DNA from: Phorcus lineatus
Taxonomy: Eukaryota > Mollusca > Gastropoda > Trochida > Trochidae
DNA length: 64,000 nucleotides
Direction: 5' to 3'
NCBI GenBank assembly: GCA_921293015.1
Contig: OV121097.1
Span: 18,847,924 to 18,911,923 of the forward strand
A model generated the notes under the pieces. That model saw nothing but the letters and a program-made list of their open reading frames with translations. It was not told the DNA's origin and did not search any database. Positions within the stretch are counted from its first letter, which is position 1. Each line of letters starts with the position of its first letter. Made by a program: the position numbers and the translations under genes. Below, in pieces: positions 23,548-36,217 of this stretch.

Positions 23548-25099
23548 CCATAAGACAGAATTCCCAAAAGACAGAAAGCAACACTTTTCATGGTTGACAA
23601 ATGATGTGTAACATGAGCTCTACCCTTTGAAAATATTGGAACGGCCCAGATAAATAATGACAGAATTCCCAAAAGACACCTTTAAGATACAACAGTTGTT
23701 TATTTTTCACTCGATGGATTATAATAAGATATATAAATATATTTTTACGTGAAGCCCGATTTTATTCCATTCACATGTTCTCTCTGTTAACACATATATG
23801 AGTTGTTTTCAAAATTGGTAGCATTTTCTGCCCAATCAAGATTTTTTAAAATTACTTGATTTAAAAAGGTTTTTAGTATCTAGGAAGAATATTTAGATAA
23901 TAATGGTCAGTTTTAGGGGTAAAAAATTATTCTTGTCATTTACAAACTTTTGATAAAATCAGATTTAGGGTCAAAATTGACAGATTTACTCTGTCTGGAG
24001 GTGACGGTCACAGTACATATGTTCACAAAATCTGTATAAATGAACGTAATAAATAATATATAATCAAATAATGCTCATTAGGGATCATTCATGTTAATAG
24101 TGCAGTTGAATTTTCATTAACTTAAAAAATTAAAAAATCTACCATGTGTAACATTTCTGTCCGTAAATTTTTGTCCTGACCATTACATATTTTCTGTTTC
24201 TGAATGATCTACTTTTCATAATACTCTTCATATTTTAGTTTTTCCATGCTCTCTCGACTAAATAACAGTAATTAGAACAACGATCAATGCTTAACTGGCC
24301 CGTCGTTTTGTAAAGAGAGATAATTCTATGGCTGCTTTAAGTGTCTGTGCTATTTTCACTTTGCGAGTTAACACTATGTGCAACAACTTTCAATAAAATC
24401 ACATTTTTCGGTTACATTTTTCTGCAATTTTACATGGAAATTGTTAATTTTAAAACCTCCAATATATTAGATATTTTCAGAAGAGTGTACCGGTATGTAT
24501 TGTGTTGTTTCTGTATTGCAATATACCGATATAACGATGATACCGCACACCCTAATGTAATAGTGATAGGATATCAAATAAAGAGATTCAACAAATTTTG
24601 TAGAAAAAAGACACCAGAAAATACGTATGAATGTAATTCGTCAACCTTAATTGTCCAAACTGTTACCAATGAATTTTGTATAAAACTAATCTTTTTTTTT
24701 CTCAAAACAAGGTAGTTTGTTGCCCAGAAATGGTAGAGGTGGATGGTGTTTCACTCTATATATTCTAGGAATCATTCATTCAGATTTAGTCCTGCTTCAT
24801 GACTGTGCACAATTGGAAGGCTTATAACAGTCTATGGCCTCATTCAGCAAGTCTAGATTTGACTGCATACACAATTTAGGAGCCCGAAAAAAAATATATA
24901 GTGAATAAAGGAACAGTAAATTATTAAAATATTTCATATACTAAATTTTAGTCTAATTCAAGTTGTGTTCATTCTAGAACACAAAGTGGGTCGGGTCAGT
25001 TCATTAATTAATTAGGGGTGGTCAGCACTGCTCAGTGAATTTTGTTGTGATTGATTCTGTCTTTTGTGAGTTCTGACTTTTGGGAATTCTGTCTTATGG
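23548..25099. mobile_element. Terminal-inverted-repeat element, about 1.55 kb, with subterminal repeats
   Basis: Left end CCATAAGACAGAATTCCCAA and following AAGACAGAA (23548-23576) is inverted at 25071-25099 with one mismatch. The 16-mer ACAGAATTCCCAAAAG recurs at about 23660 and, as TCAGAACTCACAAAAG, just inside the right end. No convincing transposase was found; the longest internal frame (24341-24715) has no ATG start and no known motif. No clear target duplication was seen. It contains DR4 copy 1. Confidence 0.65.
24760..24895 (+). repeat. Dispersed repeat DR4, copy 1
   Basis: Shares AGTCCTGCTTCATGACTGTG, CATTCAGCAAGTCTAGATT and TAGGAGCCC with an inverted copy at 45225-45345. Confidence 0.6.
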
Positions 25100-25114
25100 C
25101 ACTGAATCTTCTAG

Positions 25115-25760
25115 ATCCATGTGATGAATCTCACTTTTGACAAATATTTTTAAAATTATTGGTAATGACACACTATCAAGTAATTATGTATCTCCATCCC
25201 TAACTTGAAAAAAAAGTCCCCATTTTTTGCCAAAGAATACAGAATTTACAAAAATACTTTCAAAATTGTTAATCAAGACACACCTTCATGCAATCATGCA
25301 TGTTCACACCAAATTTGATAAAAACTAGATGATTGATTAGGAAGTTATGAGCTTATGAGACAGTCCTTGTTAACATTTTCCATTTTACCCAAATAAAAAT
25401 GTTTTTAAAGATATTCTCAAAACAGTTCATTATGACAAATCATTAAATATTTCTGAATTTCAATGACAAATTACAATTAAATGGGTAATCAGTTACAAAG
25501 TTATGAGCCAGATAAAATGTAACGTATGGACAGTGGCCATTGTAATACATAAGAGCATGAGGCTCCTTATCACAAAGATGTTACCCTTTAACGTTTTGCG
25601 GCTTATGCCAATTGATTTCAGAGAATATTTTAAAAAATTTGAGGGAAAATGCATAAGTTATAAATTAGGATCCCCTAGGTGCAAGGTACATCCCCACAAA
25701 TGTTCAGGCTTGGTGCTACAGCAGTTCCAGGGTAGAAGTCGAAAAAAGTAAAATATTTAC
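25115..25760. other. Probable old repeat, no gene
   Basis: Loose internal repetition (GAATCTCACTTTTGACAAAT-like and CACCAAATTTGATAAAAAC-like blocks, with AGTTATGAGC at about 25350 and 25500). Too diverged for a firm unit length. Confidence 0.3.
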
Positions 25761-25784
25761 AAACGACACAAGATTGACTGGATC

Positions 25785-26055
25785 ACAGCCTCTAGGAGGA
25801 TTAAAAGGATCACAGAATCACCAAATCTACAATCTCCATTGACAAAGGTAGTTGTATACAGGATTGCAGCCCTCATAGAGAAGATTGAGATAGATGGACA
25901 ATAAGCTAAAAAGCAATGGTATAAGGATAGAAAAACTGATGGATTGACACCGATCACTGTGTCAGAAGCTTATAAGGCTTTCCAAAGCTGATGAGTTAGT
26001 AATTCTTGAAGGTCATTAAAAGGAGAGCCATGAGCTCTGCAGCTCAAGTAACAAA
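25785..26055 (+). repeat. Diverged relative of the 6.3-7.25 kb repeat with hairpin tail
   Basis: Contains GGATCACAGAATCACCAAATC, then GTTGTATACAGGATTGCAGCC and a GAGAAGATTGAGATAG block. It ends in the stem AGAGC/GCTCT (26024-26038) followed by GCAGCTCAAG. Confidence 0.5.
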
Positions 26056-27835
26056 TTATCTGCAATTAAAACATGCTGTTGTACTGCAAATCTTCATGTT
26101 TGTTGGACATTTTGTTCCATGGTTCTAACACCCGCCTTATCTACATTTACAACAATCCACTATTGTCCATGACCTGTCAACATTACAAGATGGAGCCAAG
26201 CCATCCCTGTCCTCATTCAGGTGTGAACACCCTGATGCAATGGTTACTGTTGCAAGAAAGGGGGATCAAGGTATACAACATTCATGTAGTACATTACACG
26301 CCAACATGACCAGTGGTGTATCAGGAGATAAAGCAAACCACGGCCAGTCGCAAACAGTCAACATATAATACATAATGACAGTGCAGTTTCATTATACTTA
26401 AACAACTTAGATTTTAAAAAGGCAGTCGTTTTGAGCCAGGTTTAATTCATAAGGTAATCCACTTTCCACTGTCAGCGTTTGAAGTGGTCTGTTTGACATA
26501 TAGTACACTCATCAACACTTAAACAATTTCAAAAGCAATTAACACAACTATGCATCAAGAAAATTTAATTCATATTCCTTTAAGAATACTTTGATTGTAA
26601 TTTAAGATGCATAAGAGTAAACTAAATGAGCTAGTATGAATGATGGAAATATTAATTGAAAAAGACAACTTTCCATTTATTAACACAGGAGGGAAAACAT
26701 ACCTTTTAATTATTAACAAGCAGAGTTTAGACTCAACTGAGGTTACACTAAATTGTATGTCACATGACATCAAGGTGAAAAAGGCATTTAAAATTCATGT
26801 TACATCTTTGAACATTTCCAGTTGGTTTAAACGAGCGAGAAATAAACAAAAATATTCATCACACATCTTCAAAACATGAGCACCATGTGTTTTGTGTGAG
26901 TGTGGACTATAAACACTTCTCGGTGCCATAAGACAGAAACATTGGGTAAAAAAGAGAGTGACGACATGACAGAAGGAGTGGGTGTTGGCACCAATGACGG
27001 CACACACACATACCATATCACTCCCTCACGTTATAGTAGCACATGTCTCTCACCCACTGATGACAAATGTGTCAGAGCTGGGTTAGCAAACATACAGAAA
27101 TAGGTCAACTATCTCCCACATCTCCCAGTCAAACTTCCTACCTGTAGACTCCCCAGAATAAAACCACTCAGATCGACCCAACTTTAAACTATCCACAGTT
27201 GTAGTCATGACAAAAATTCCTGTGAGGTAACAGCCAAATCAACATGCTAAACAAGGTATTGATTGGTAGCCATCTTGGATGAACTTAATATGACCTCTAA
27301 CACCAAAGAGCTCAGAATTGTATAGTCTGTTTCTGACAAGGTCTATGTAAACAACTCACAGCAAGAGAGCAACTCAGCACTGAATGCTGGACTAGATACA
27401 GAGAGACGGTGGTGGAGGCATCTTCCCATCTCAAGATGTGAGTCCATTACCTTATAGGCTCAACTGGTTACATTTTTACAAATAATTATATTTTGGGTTG
27501 AAAAAGAAGGACATTTTTAAAGGAACATATTGAAGTTGTTCATATAAAGGATAATTGAAAGACTGTCAGCACAAAACTGTCAACAACAACAGTGCCTAAA
27601 TGTTGGCATATCCTTAGCTAAAACATAAAGATTGCACGACAAGATCACTATCATGACTATGCTCCATTATCTACTAAAGTTGTGGAAGAAGGAAAATTTA
27701 CAAAAACACCTTCAAACATAGGCTGGGTACCTGATGCCACTATATAGAGTATACAACATCATAGAAGAAGTGTCAAGTACTTAGTATACTTTAGTATAAT
27801 GAGATAATCAAAAGGTACGAAGTTCACAACTCAGA
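26056..27835. other. Intronic sequence without recognised features
   Basis: Several overlapping short frames on both strands (26570-27103) have no recognisable domain and are treated as chance. Confidence 0.3.
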
Positions 27836-27838
27836 AAA

Positions 27839-29750
27839 GTTTGGAGCAAAAGATACCAAGTGACAAAATTTTCCACTCAACAGACAAACTGTTGTGAGCA
27901 AAAAGGTACCAAGTGACGGTTCGCCTTTTGTAAATTGACAATTAAAGTCTATTCATACCTTATTTTGCAATCTTCATGAGATCATCTCTGCTTGGAGACA
28001 CTCCTTGTTTTTTCTGTGTAATACTTTTCATCCAAATAATGGGGTGAAATGATTCGTCACGGATGGATAATGTGACCTTTAGACAAATAAGGCAAATGAA
28101 TCGCCAGTTTCAAAGAATCAAGCGTTGGAATAAGAATAACGACAGGATTAAATTAAGAACTTATGAATGAACGTAAACTTAGCTGGCAGAAAAGCATGAT
28201 CTCGTGATTTCATTAAACTTAATAACAGTAAAAACCCTTACAACAGATTGAAAGCAACTTCATGAAAAACAAAAAAATGACAAATTGTTGTTACAACTTC
28301 AACTTTTCCATCACGATGATTTCATTTTAGGCGATTGTAAATAAAAGGCAACCAAACTTGAAAATATTTCATAATTTCATTGACCTAACTAAAATTGACT
28401 CCAAACCTCAATGATTATTAGGTTTTTTTTACACAAAACAAATTTATGATTTTCTATCGTCTAAAAGACATTTGGTAGAGTTTTTATTCAAAGTATGAAA
28501 GTAAAGTCGTAATATATTGATTAGAAATGTATTGAAAATGTGCATGGTGTATATATATAATTTTCTCGAATGTTAGAAACACACCTTTTACAGATCATCA
28601 GACCAGTTACGGCTACTGCTATTCTTATAATAATTGGCAATATCACACTCAATGAAAAGTGAGATGGCATCAAAAGAACTATTTGATTATTTGCTGTCAC
28701 CAAATCAGAGTAAACAAATATAAAAAATTGTATATTATATTTCTGATTGGGATGATAAGCAGAAAGTAATTTTTGATACAACTCAATGTATTCTCTAGCA
28801 AATACTCCCTTCACCAATAGAAGTGAATGATCTCAATAGAAACAAAATTTGTTTCAATGATTTTATAAATATATATCTTAAAAAAGTAAATATATCAAAA
28901 AACTTACTCCAACATTTTAAATGACTAATTACATTATTCCAAATTATTTATCTGATTTAATTCATTTCCAACAATGTTAGAAATATCATAGTATTCGCAA
29001 AATCACTTGCAATACAGAGTCGGCTTTGGGGTATCTCTCGAGAAAAAGAAAATGTTACCAATTGCAAGGCAGTCTAATCTAAACAATTAAAGGAGTCTAT
29101 GGACGACAAAAAAAGTATGCCTAAGCTAAGCAAACCCAAAAATTCCTTCTATGACTATGGATAATAATATAGTTACTTATGAGGCGTTTGACCCTATGAA
29201 GAGAATAAATTTGGCAAGAACTGATATTTATCATCACAAAACGGCACCAATACACTTACAATGACCACAAATGTGGTAAACAAGTAATCTTAGCAAAGTA
29301 AACTGATAAAAAAATATATTACAAATGTTTTTCTTAATTCAACCAAAAATTGTACGACAAGGTACCAAAAGCCACTTTGTACTTATAATCTTGACTGCAA
29401 ACATGAAATCTGTTGTGTACACAAAACTACCAAGTGCCTCTTGGGATTTTTTTACTCTGAATTTCTTGCAAAAACATTCAGTCATAAGGTATTACGTGGC
29501 ACTTGGTAACTTTTTGCTCCAAACATATTTGTGTTTTCTTTGATTTTCAAAATGACCAACTGCGGTAATTAGCCTTATTACAAAATGGTAAAAGATAAAA
29601 AAACAATTTATTTATTCATAACCGAAGTATAGCCACTAGAGGTACATGTCAGACCGATAAATAACAGCAAAATAATTGTAATGATGACATGAAACCTTTA
29701 AATGCGTTTTTCTCAAAACGGTGAAAGGTGCACTTGGTACCTTCTTAACC
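27839..29750. repeat. Element with scattered ACCAAGTG-type repeats, inverted between its two sides
   Basis: GTTTGGAGCAAAAGATACCA followed by AGTGACA near 27839-27865 is inverted as GGCACTTGGTAACTTTTTGC and TCCAAAC at 29497-29525. Further copies of the GCAAAAAGGTACCAAGTGAC word lie near 27898, 29360 (diverged) and 29730 (inverted). The pattern suggests a non-autonomous transposon with subterminal repeats, but the ends are not defined. Confidence 0.4.
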
Positions 29751-29759
29751 CACGAAATA

Positions 29760-31015
29760 TGTCTCTCATTTCAGAATTGTTTTCAAAGTGAGTTTACTAA
29801 GCCTTTACATATAGATTAAATCTCATTGATTTTATTAATAAGTAATACCTAATGTAAGACATAGCAATGGCTCTTATCACTCAGAAAGATAAGGACCCTT
29901 CACCTTTGTCGGTTTCAGAATAGTCTCTATCTATCTTAAAAATACAAAGTGGAAAAGCATCCAGTAAACTTAGATCATTGAACGAACATAATAACTGAAT
30001 GCCAAAATATGATTACAAAATCAATTTCAACATACCAACAGACATAAACTGGCCACATCCAATATGTTCTTTAAGAATGAGATATGCAACTTATTTCTAC
30101 TTGGACAGAATGTATAGTTCTCTGACAATGTGTCAGTGGTTAGACCTGATTGGTACCTTTTCAACAAATCAACTTTTAATCAAGTTTATGTATGAATAGT
30201 TGACAGCAGAATGTCAGTGTATGGTATTCTAAAAAGACAACCAAACCTACTCATACTTTATACTAAAAGATGAATATTTAAAATATTTTCTTAAACTTCA
30301 GATACTATGCCAACTATTCTTTCTATACAATACATTTTTATCCTCTTTATTCAGAGTTTCAATATATCCCTGCTGTAGTCCTGATCGGCTAAAATCTAGC
30401 TAGATTACCAATATTTAAGGTTGATCTGTAATGGCTATCAAATCCTCATTTTGAAATCAGCTACATAGACTTTCCTTTAATTAGAATTTTAGCGTACAAT
30501 GAAGATAATAATATGATGCAGTGTTGATAGATTGTTTTATCATAACTTCTAGCGGCTTTTTATATGAACAGTTTTCAACCAAATGTACAGCATCATGGTC
30601 ATTATTTGATATATATGAAATGATTCAAGAAATTCTGATACGATTCTTTAAAAGAAACAAATAAAGTTTGAATAACAATACTGGCAAATGAATCATGTTT
30701 AAGAACTTGCCAAAATCAAAAGGAGTCATTACAGAGAAATCTTTCAACACATCGTATCATTTCAATTGCAGTTTGAAACCTACATGCCCACTTACATATG
30801 AAACAAACAGATAAATGTGTCATATTGAACATGTTGACATTGTCAATGGAGACATGTGTCATATTTAACATTCAAGCAATAACAATCAGATAAATATTAA
30901 ATAGGCAGATGTATTTCAAAAGATTAAACAATGAGAAAACCATGGCCACTTACCCATTGAGGCTAAGTTTTAACTGTTTTGGTGACAGATGAACCAAGAC
31001 ACGCATACATAACAT
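29760..31015. other. Intronic sequence without recognised features
   Basis: AT-rich, no repeat or coding signal recognised. Confidence 0.3.
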
Positions 31016-31019
31016 AAAA

Positions 31020-31400
31020 ACACATATATGATTGGTGGTAATGCCGCTGCATGGTGAGGAGTCTGCTACTCCCACTTGTAAGAGGTGAAGTGACCAAGTG
31101 ACAGTAAGAGGGAAAGAGTGTGTATGAGAGTGATGGAGAGACCCTGTGGGGGCTGTCTCAGTGAGCAGGGTTGTTCTGTGTCATGTCATGTCGTGTTGTG
31201 TGGGGGCAGCAGTGAGTCTCCAGCTGACTCCCACACCAGCTTTAGCATGTCACTACTAGCTGCAAACTCAGCTCCCCTCATGCTCAGTGCTACGCAGCTT
31301 CTCTCAGTGCTCAGCTGATTCCTCCTCACATGTGAGTTCAAGAGACAAGATCAACCCACAAGAGCCAACCCTGCCTTACCTAGCCACAGCACACAGGCAA
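31020..31400. other. GC-richer, unexplained block
   Basis: Base composition rises sharply compared with the flanks, as at 33.5-34.2 kb. The minus strand has a usable donor, CTAG|GTAAGG near 31378, but no ATG frame of the right phase leads into it. A non-coding first exon or regulatory block is possible; nothing is proven. Confidence 0.2.
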
Positions 31401-33470
31401 CATGCAGCACTGATCAATACTACATCTGCTCACAGCAGACAGTTGACTCCACCATACAGTTGTACTCTTTCTGGATTTCACTCTGCAAACACTCTCTCCT
31501 GGATAACAATGTTGTCAGACAGGCATCATACTCAACATTAGAAAACTTAAAATCAGTTTGAGAAAAAATTGTAACACCAACAAAATCTTGCAACAAAAGT
31601 GGAAGAGAATGTACAATAAGTGTGTCATATGTCAATAACAAGTTATCTAACAAATGACAAGAATAAAAAATAAGGTTTTTCTATTTCTCATTTATTTTCT
31701 TATCATACAGGACATGTATTCCAGCTGCTTTTAAATATTTGGCGAAATGAACATTTCGGTTTAACCAAGATAAATCCTTGGTTTAACAATGTGCTACCAA
31801 GAGTAATCATCCAAACTGATCTGATCTGCTTTAAGAAAGGCATCAATTGCCTTAATATAGTGTGTACACTAGTGTAATGTGATAACAAAATAGCCAAGTC
31901 AGATCAATGTACTCTGTTAAGAGGAGGTTTTGCAGAAATGTTGATATTGTCACGTCACCTGACAGCATCTTGTAATTTGCTTTGTATAAGCATAGCTTTC
32001 ATTTACCAAACTTTGGTGCAAATTTGCCATTTTCTCATATAAGGTATGGCTTTGGCTCAGTTTTATCAGATATTCATGTGTTTAGCCACTGAGCGTGCCA
32101 CACATGACATTTACTACCTAAACAATAATTCATTGCAATCCATCTTAGTTGTAAGTTTTAATTGAACAAACAGGTTCACCATTCATAAACACATGTCTTT
32201 ATCTGTTTATGTATATAATCTTTGCTGTGTTGAGTAAGTTTTTAACAACTTATCGATGTCAACATTGTCATGCCAAACAAAAATACTAATCCATATAACT
32301 GCAACAGTGAGTAGGGTGTCTTTTTCATCTCAATTCATAACTTAAATATACTAGTCTACTTGTCACTCTATTTATAGAGAATCATGTACTATACATTCAT
32401 AATTGGACTTAAAAATCATTTCATCTTACCTCATCATTGGAGAAGGCATAATGTTAATTTAATTCAGTTATCATACCCTAAGCATTAATTGCATTTGAAC
32501 CTTCTACTGAAAAACATCTACAAATATTAGAAGGATGAATAAATATAAAATGACATTTTTAAAATCTAAACATTACACCGTTTTTAAAAATTAGTTATAA
32601 ATTTTACAATATCTGTGCCCTATCAAAGAGTAACAGCAACACATTGTATGAAATGTCTCATGGAGCTTAGTACAAAGTGTTCTGATGAAGGTAATTGTCC
32701 TGTTTATGAGAAGATTGTATGTTTTCTAGTTATCAATGTTAGTGTGATGATCATGTTGTATAATCATCCTTATTTGAAAACAAAAAGTGACCAGTTGTCA
32801 GAGAGCGTTGACAGTGTGTTTCGAGAGATCTAATACTGACTAACTTTATCTTAATCAACTTATGCTTAATACAGCCCTAAAATAATCTAAATGCTAAACT
32901 CTTTTGATCAATTATCACTTATCTTAAATACGAAAGAAATGCAAGCTTAAAAAACGTTTGTTCTTATGGACTGGGATGTAAAAAAGCTATCAATGCTAAA
33001 AGCATGACTTTATATTTACCCAAACAAATTGTCCCTCGCATGAATGTTTAAAGAACTCTTCGATAAGAACTACCAAATAAGTGCAGAGAAAGATTATTGT
33101 AAGCAATCATCAATTGTGCATCCTTATTAAGTGGATAATGCGAATCCTATGTTATGTTTTGGTACATTTAATTCAAATGCATCGAAACTCATTGAATGAA
33201 TAACGCCTATTCTTGTAAATGAGGTTAAGATAATCTAGTTTTGACACTACCCAGCACGCCTCAGCCTTCCCTGAAACGTACTATAGCATGTACTGTGCCC
33301 AATATAGCAACACAAGCTGCAGTCGGGCCTCTTGTAGGTTCAGTATTGTGATTGTTTTTCTTCATATTGTCATGGCATAATAAAAGAGCCAGTCTCCGTT
33401 CGTCCATTGGAAAAAAAATACGCATCATTATTAATCAACTTGTTTCTTTCGTCGAAATAAGATTTTGGAC
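31401..33470. other. Intronic sequence without recognised features
   Basis: Short frames only; no repeats shared with the rest of the window. Confidence 0.3.
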
Positions 33471-33671
33471 CTATGAGTTAAAGAACATGCCTTTATAGCC
33501 TCTTGGGCACTCGACAGCGCTGTTAAGCACGGTGGCGAGTCGCAGATGCACGGGTAGGTAGAGACGCCCGTACTCACGCATAACGCCCACCCTGTACACG
33601 TGCGTCTCGTGGCCGAGCAGGTTTAAAAGGGCGTTATTGAATGCACATTGTGAAGCACGTGCTTGACGTAC

Positions 33672-33789
33672 CTTCCCCTGTCGCTTCTCCCACTGTCTGA
33701 CAGTCGTTCTCAGCCAGGCCCTGGTCCAGACCAGCGTTTCCGCCGACACACGGCGATGTAAGATCCACTTTTTCCGATGTTTGAATCAT
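33672..33789 (-). CDS. ftz-f1: Candidate alternative first coding exon of FTZ-F1
   Basis: On the minus strand an ATG at 33789-33787 has A at -3 and an in-frame TGA four codons upstream, so it can be a true start. It opens 39 codons (MIQTSEKVDLTSPCVGG, NAGLDQGLAENDC, QTVGEATGE) and runs into the strong donor GGAAG|GTACGT. The exon ends in phase 1, the phase required by the zinc-finger exon at 4398, and splicing would give GE-A-STSSTD. The peptide has seven acidic residues and one lysine, as might suit an activating A/B region. The block is GC- and CpG-rich in AT-rich DNA. Against it: I know no homologue, and another frame is also open across part of the block. The predicted intron is about 29 kb. 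It would give an isoform with a different N-terminus, as alternative promoters do in insect FTZ-F1. Confidence 0.5.
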
Positions 33790-34200
33790 CCTTTCGCTTC
33801 AGTCGCCTCCCATCAGTTACTCCAGGGATCGTCCTCTCACGTGGACAACTTTCTTCTTACTGACAAACACTAGTTTTGTATTTTAAACTGAATTAAGTGG
33901 AATATCCAGTGGGTTCCCCCCGCACACAAGCCGAAAGCTTCCCGGTGCGCATGCGTAATGTAGTGGAAGTGGGTCAAGCAGATAGTGGTAAACACAGTAG
34001 AGTTAGGTTTAACATGCATGCATGTGTTGATGTAAGAGTGTTCTTTGAGCGACGTGTAGCACCATGGCACGCTATACGGGAATATCTTCACATGTTGACT
34101 GCGCAGCGTGCACAAGACCTGGATGCAGAGATAAACACATACCCCAATGCTTAACAGTAGGTCCATGTACATGTATATATCTTACAGGTTACTCCGTGAG
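33790..34200 (-). promoter_or_regulatory. CpG-rich 5' flank of the candidate alternative exon
   Basis: Immediately upstream, on the minus strand, of the ATG at 33789. Higher GC and frequent CpG fit a TATA-less promoter and 5' UTR. Overlapping open frames on both strands (33870-34172) are best explained by this composition. No definite core motif was identified. Confidence 0.25.
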
Positions 34201-34841
34201 CCCGTAGGTTGGAGTATCGGTGTATAGGCCCACCGGAAAGTAGGAAACCCTCATATCTCCAGTAAACGAGTGAAGTTAATCAGGTTCGCTTTAAAAGTGA
34301 ACTGTTTCAGTATTAAAGTGCGGGAACATTAACCCTACAATGCAGTCAGGCTTTATTGGTTAGGCCCTATATTTGATTTCTTCATTGAACTGTGCAATTC
34401 AGTTAGGATACTATTTTACACCAATTGATACTGTCGTAGGTCTCACCTCTTCACAAGGAATGCTGTCCACAGAACATTTGCTGGAGACCGTAGCACCTCG
34501 AAGAGCTTTCTAAAATGTCCCCAATATGCATGCATTCAAATCAACTTTACCTTCACTGTCACCTACTAGGCTTAAAGCTTAAAACCGTCTTATGTGGACA
34601 TTTAAGACATTTAACGGTATTTGAAGTGTATCTACCAACAATGCCATTATTGATATTTCAACGTTTTTTTAAATATTAATACGGAATTATTCAACATTTT
34701 GATTGCCTTCGAGGCGAAAACCTAAAGTGCGTGTCAGCTCGAGAAATGTCTGAAGTTTCATGAATTCGCCTTCATACACGTTTGAAATATTATGGCTTCA
34801 TTCTAAAAAAACCTATCTAAAACCACCAATGCGAGTCACAA
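34201..34841. other. Intronic sequence without recognised features
   Basis: No supported feature. Confidence 0.3.
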
Positions 34842-35645
34842 TTATTGAACTTCATTGGCGACTCCTAGTTTATTGTATATGGTTGTGAGGTTTTTAGATA
34901 CGAGACAGGAGGCCCGTATCTTTGATGTATTTGCCCAGAGCATGGAATATTTGTGGTTTGCTGAGTGGGTTGAGGATGTGTTGTATGTTGTACGGGTCGA
35001 TGTTGTGTTGTTAGAGAGCGGTGTGTAGGGCTTTGCGTCGTGTATTGTACATAGTGTGTGCATTGTGTGAGTATTTGGGTGATTTTTTTCTGTTTGTTTG
35101 CAGTGTGGGCATGTGGTGTGTTTGTGTCTGGTGTGTTGTGTTTTTGCGTTTATTTGCATGTGACATGTTTGGAGTTTAGTGATTGTCCTATCTATGTTTG
35201 TATTTTTGCTGTATGTTTTGAATTAAGTGAGTGGTTGTTTTGGTGTGTTTAGCAATTGTAGAACTTGTGTATTGTTTATGCCATACGACCCTCATGTGTA
35301 GTTTAGCGAGGCCTTTAACCTCTTGTTTAGAGTGTCGGATTGGATGTGTTATTGTATTTAGTTTTAGGCCCTCTTTTGCTGCTCTGTCGGCTATTTCGTT
35401 GCCGAAAACGCCGACGTGAGCAGGAACCCAGAGGGGTTTTATAATTTTTCGCTGATGGTTTAGTTGTTGTATAGTATGTAGTATTTGAGATATTATGCCA
35501 GCACGGTTTTGGTAGATTTAGATTTAAGTGCTTCCAGCCCACTAAGTGAGTCTGAAAGGATTAGGATTTTAGGATGGTTGAGTATTAAAGGGTTTTGAAG
35601 AGCTGCAAAAGTAGCCATAAGACCGGATTGGTCGTTTGGCAGCTT
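34842..35645 (-). pseudogene. LINE 3' end: RNase H domain and C-terminal zinc knuckle, frameshifted
   Basis: On the minus strand 35645-35500 reads FAALQNPLILNHPKILILSD and SLSGLEALKSKSTKTVLA, an RNase H block with its aspartate (LSDS). Another frame continues QHNISNTTYYTTTKPSAKN and then SCSRRRFRQRNSRQSSKRG, corresponding to the end of RNase H. At 35159-34842 HTTCPHCKQTE, HTMHTLCTIHDAKPYTPLS and SANHKYSMLWANTSKI match the Cys/His knuckle and tail of Jockey-like LINEs carrying RNase H. Frameshifts and the missing upstream part show 5' truncation and decay. It directly abuts DR1 copy 3 at about 35650. Confidence 0.75.
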
Positions 35646-36217
35646 GTGTGATGTGGGTGTATAACATCTCACACCGTATGGCAATGTCTCTGTCTTTGAA
35701 TTTAACAATTAATGATGTAATAACATACCTGGCACACGATCTACTTTTTCAAATGAGTGTCATTGTCGGAGGAGTGCAAGAGCCAACTCTCCTTCTCTTA
35801 ATTTATTGGTTGAATATATATTCTAGAAGTTCATTGGTTCATAATGATTGGACGTCGTGACAATAAACTAAGTAAAAGTCGAATGCCATGAGTTACGCCA
35901 TTATGACAGGACATATATTCCGCTTAGCGGGTCCAAGGCGTGAAAATCCTATAGGTATAATTAGAGACCATTAAATTAAGAATTGAAATTGAATGCGATG
36001 GGATTACAAAATAGCCACCTGTTTGTCATAAAAAATAAGACTAATTAAATCAGTCTGATTGTTATGACAGACTGTAGACCTGTAGACTGTAGTCTAGAAC
36101 TTTATGTCAATAATATTATGTCCAGAAATAGGCGTAGTAATCTTACTAAGTTACTTTGTGGTGTTTACCCCTTCATATAGAGAAAGGGCGATATTATAAA
36201 CCCCCCCACACAGCTAA

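Noticed and set aside
24341..24715. 124-codon plus-strand frame inside the 1.55-kb element
   Set aside because: Starts at GTG, no transposase motif, very AT-rich codons.
31203..31378. Minus-strand CTAG|GTAAGG donor as another FTZ-F1 first exon
   Set aside because: In the required phase the frame hits a TGA eleven codons upstream and has no ATG.
33471..33749. Minus-strand frame starting at a GTG (VSAETLVWTRAWLRTTVRQW...)
   Set aside because: No ATG, and it reads through the donor at 33672/33671; it is the shadow of the candidate alternative exon in another frame. Similarity of WTRAWLR to Harbinger-type proteins is too short to trust.
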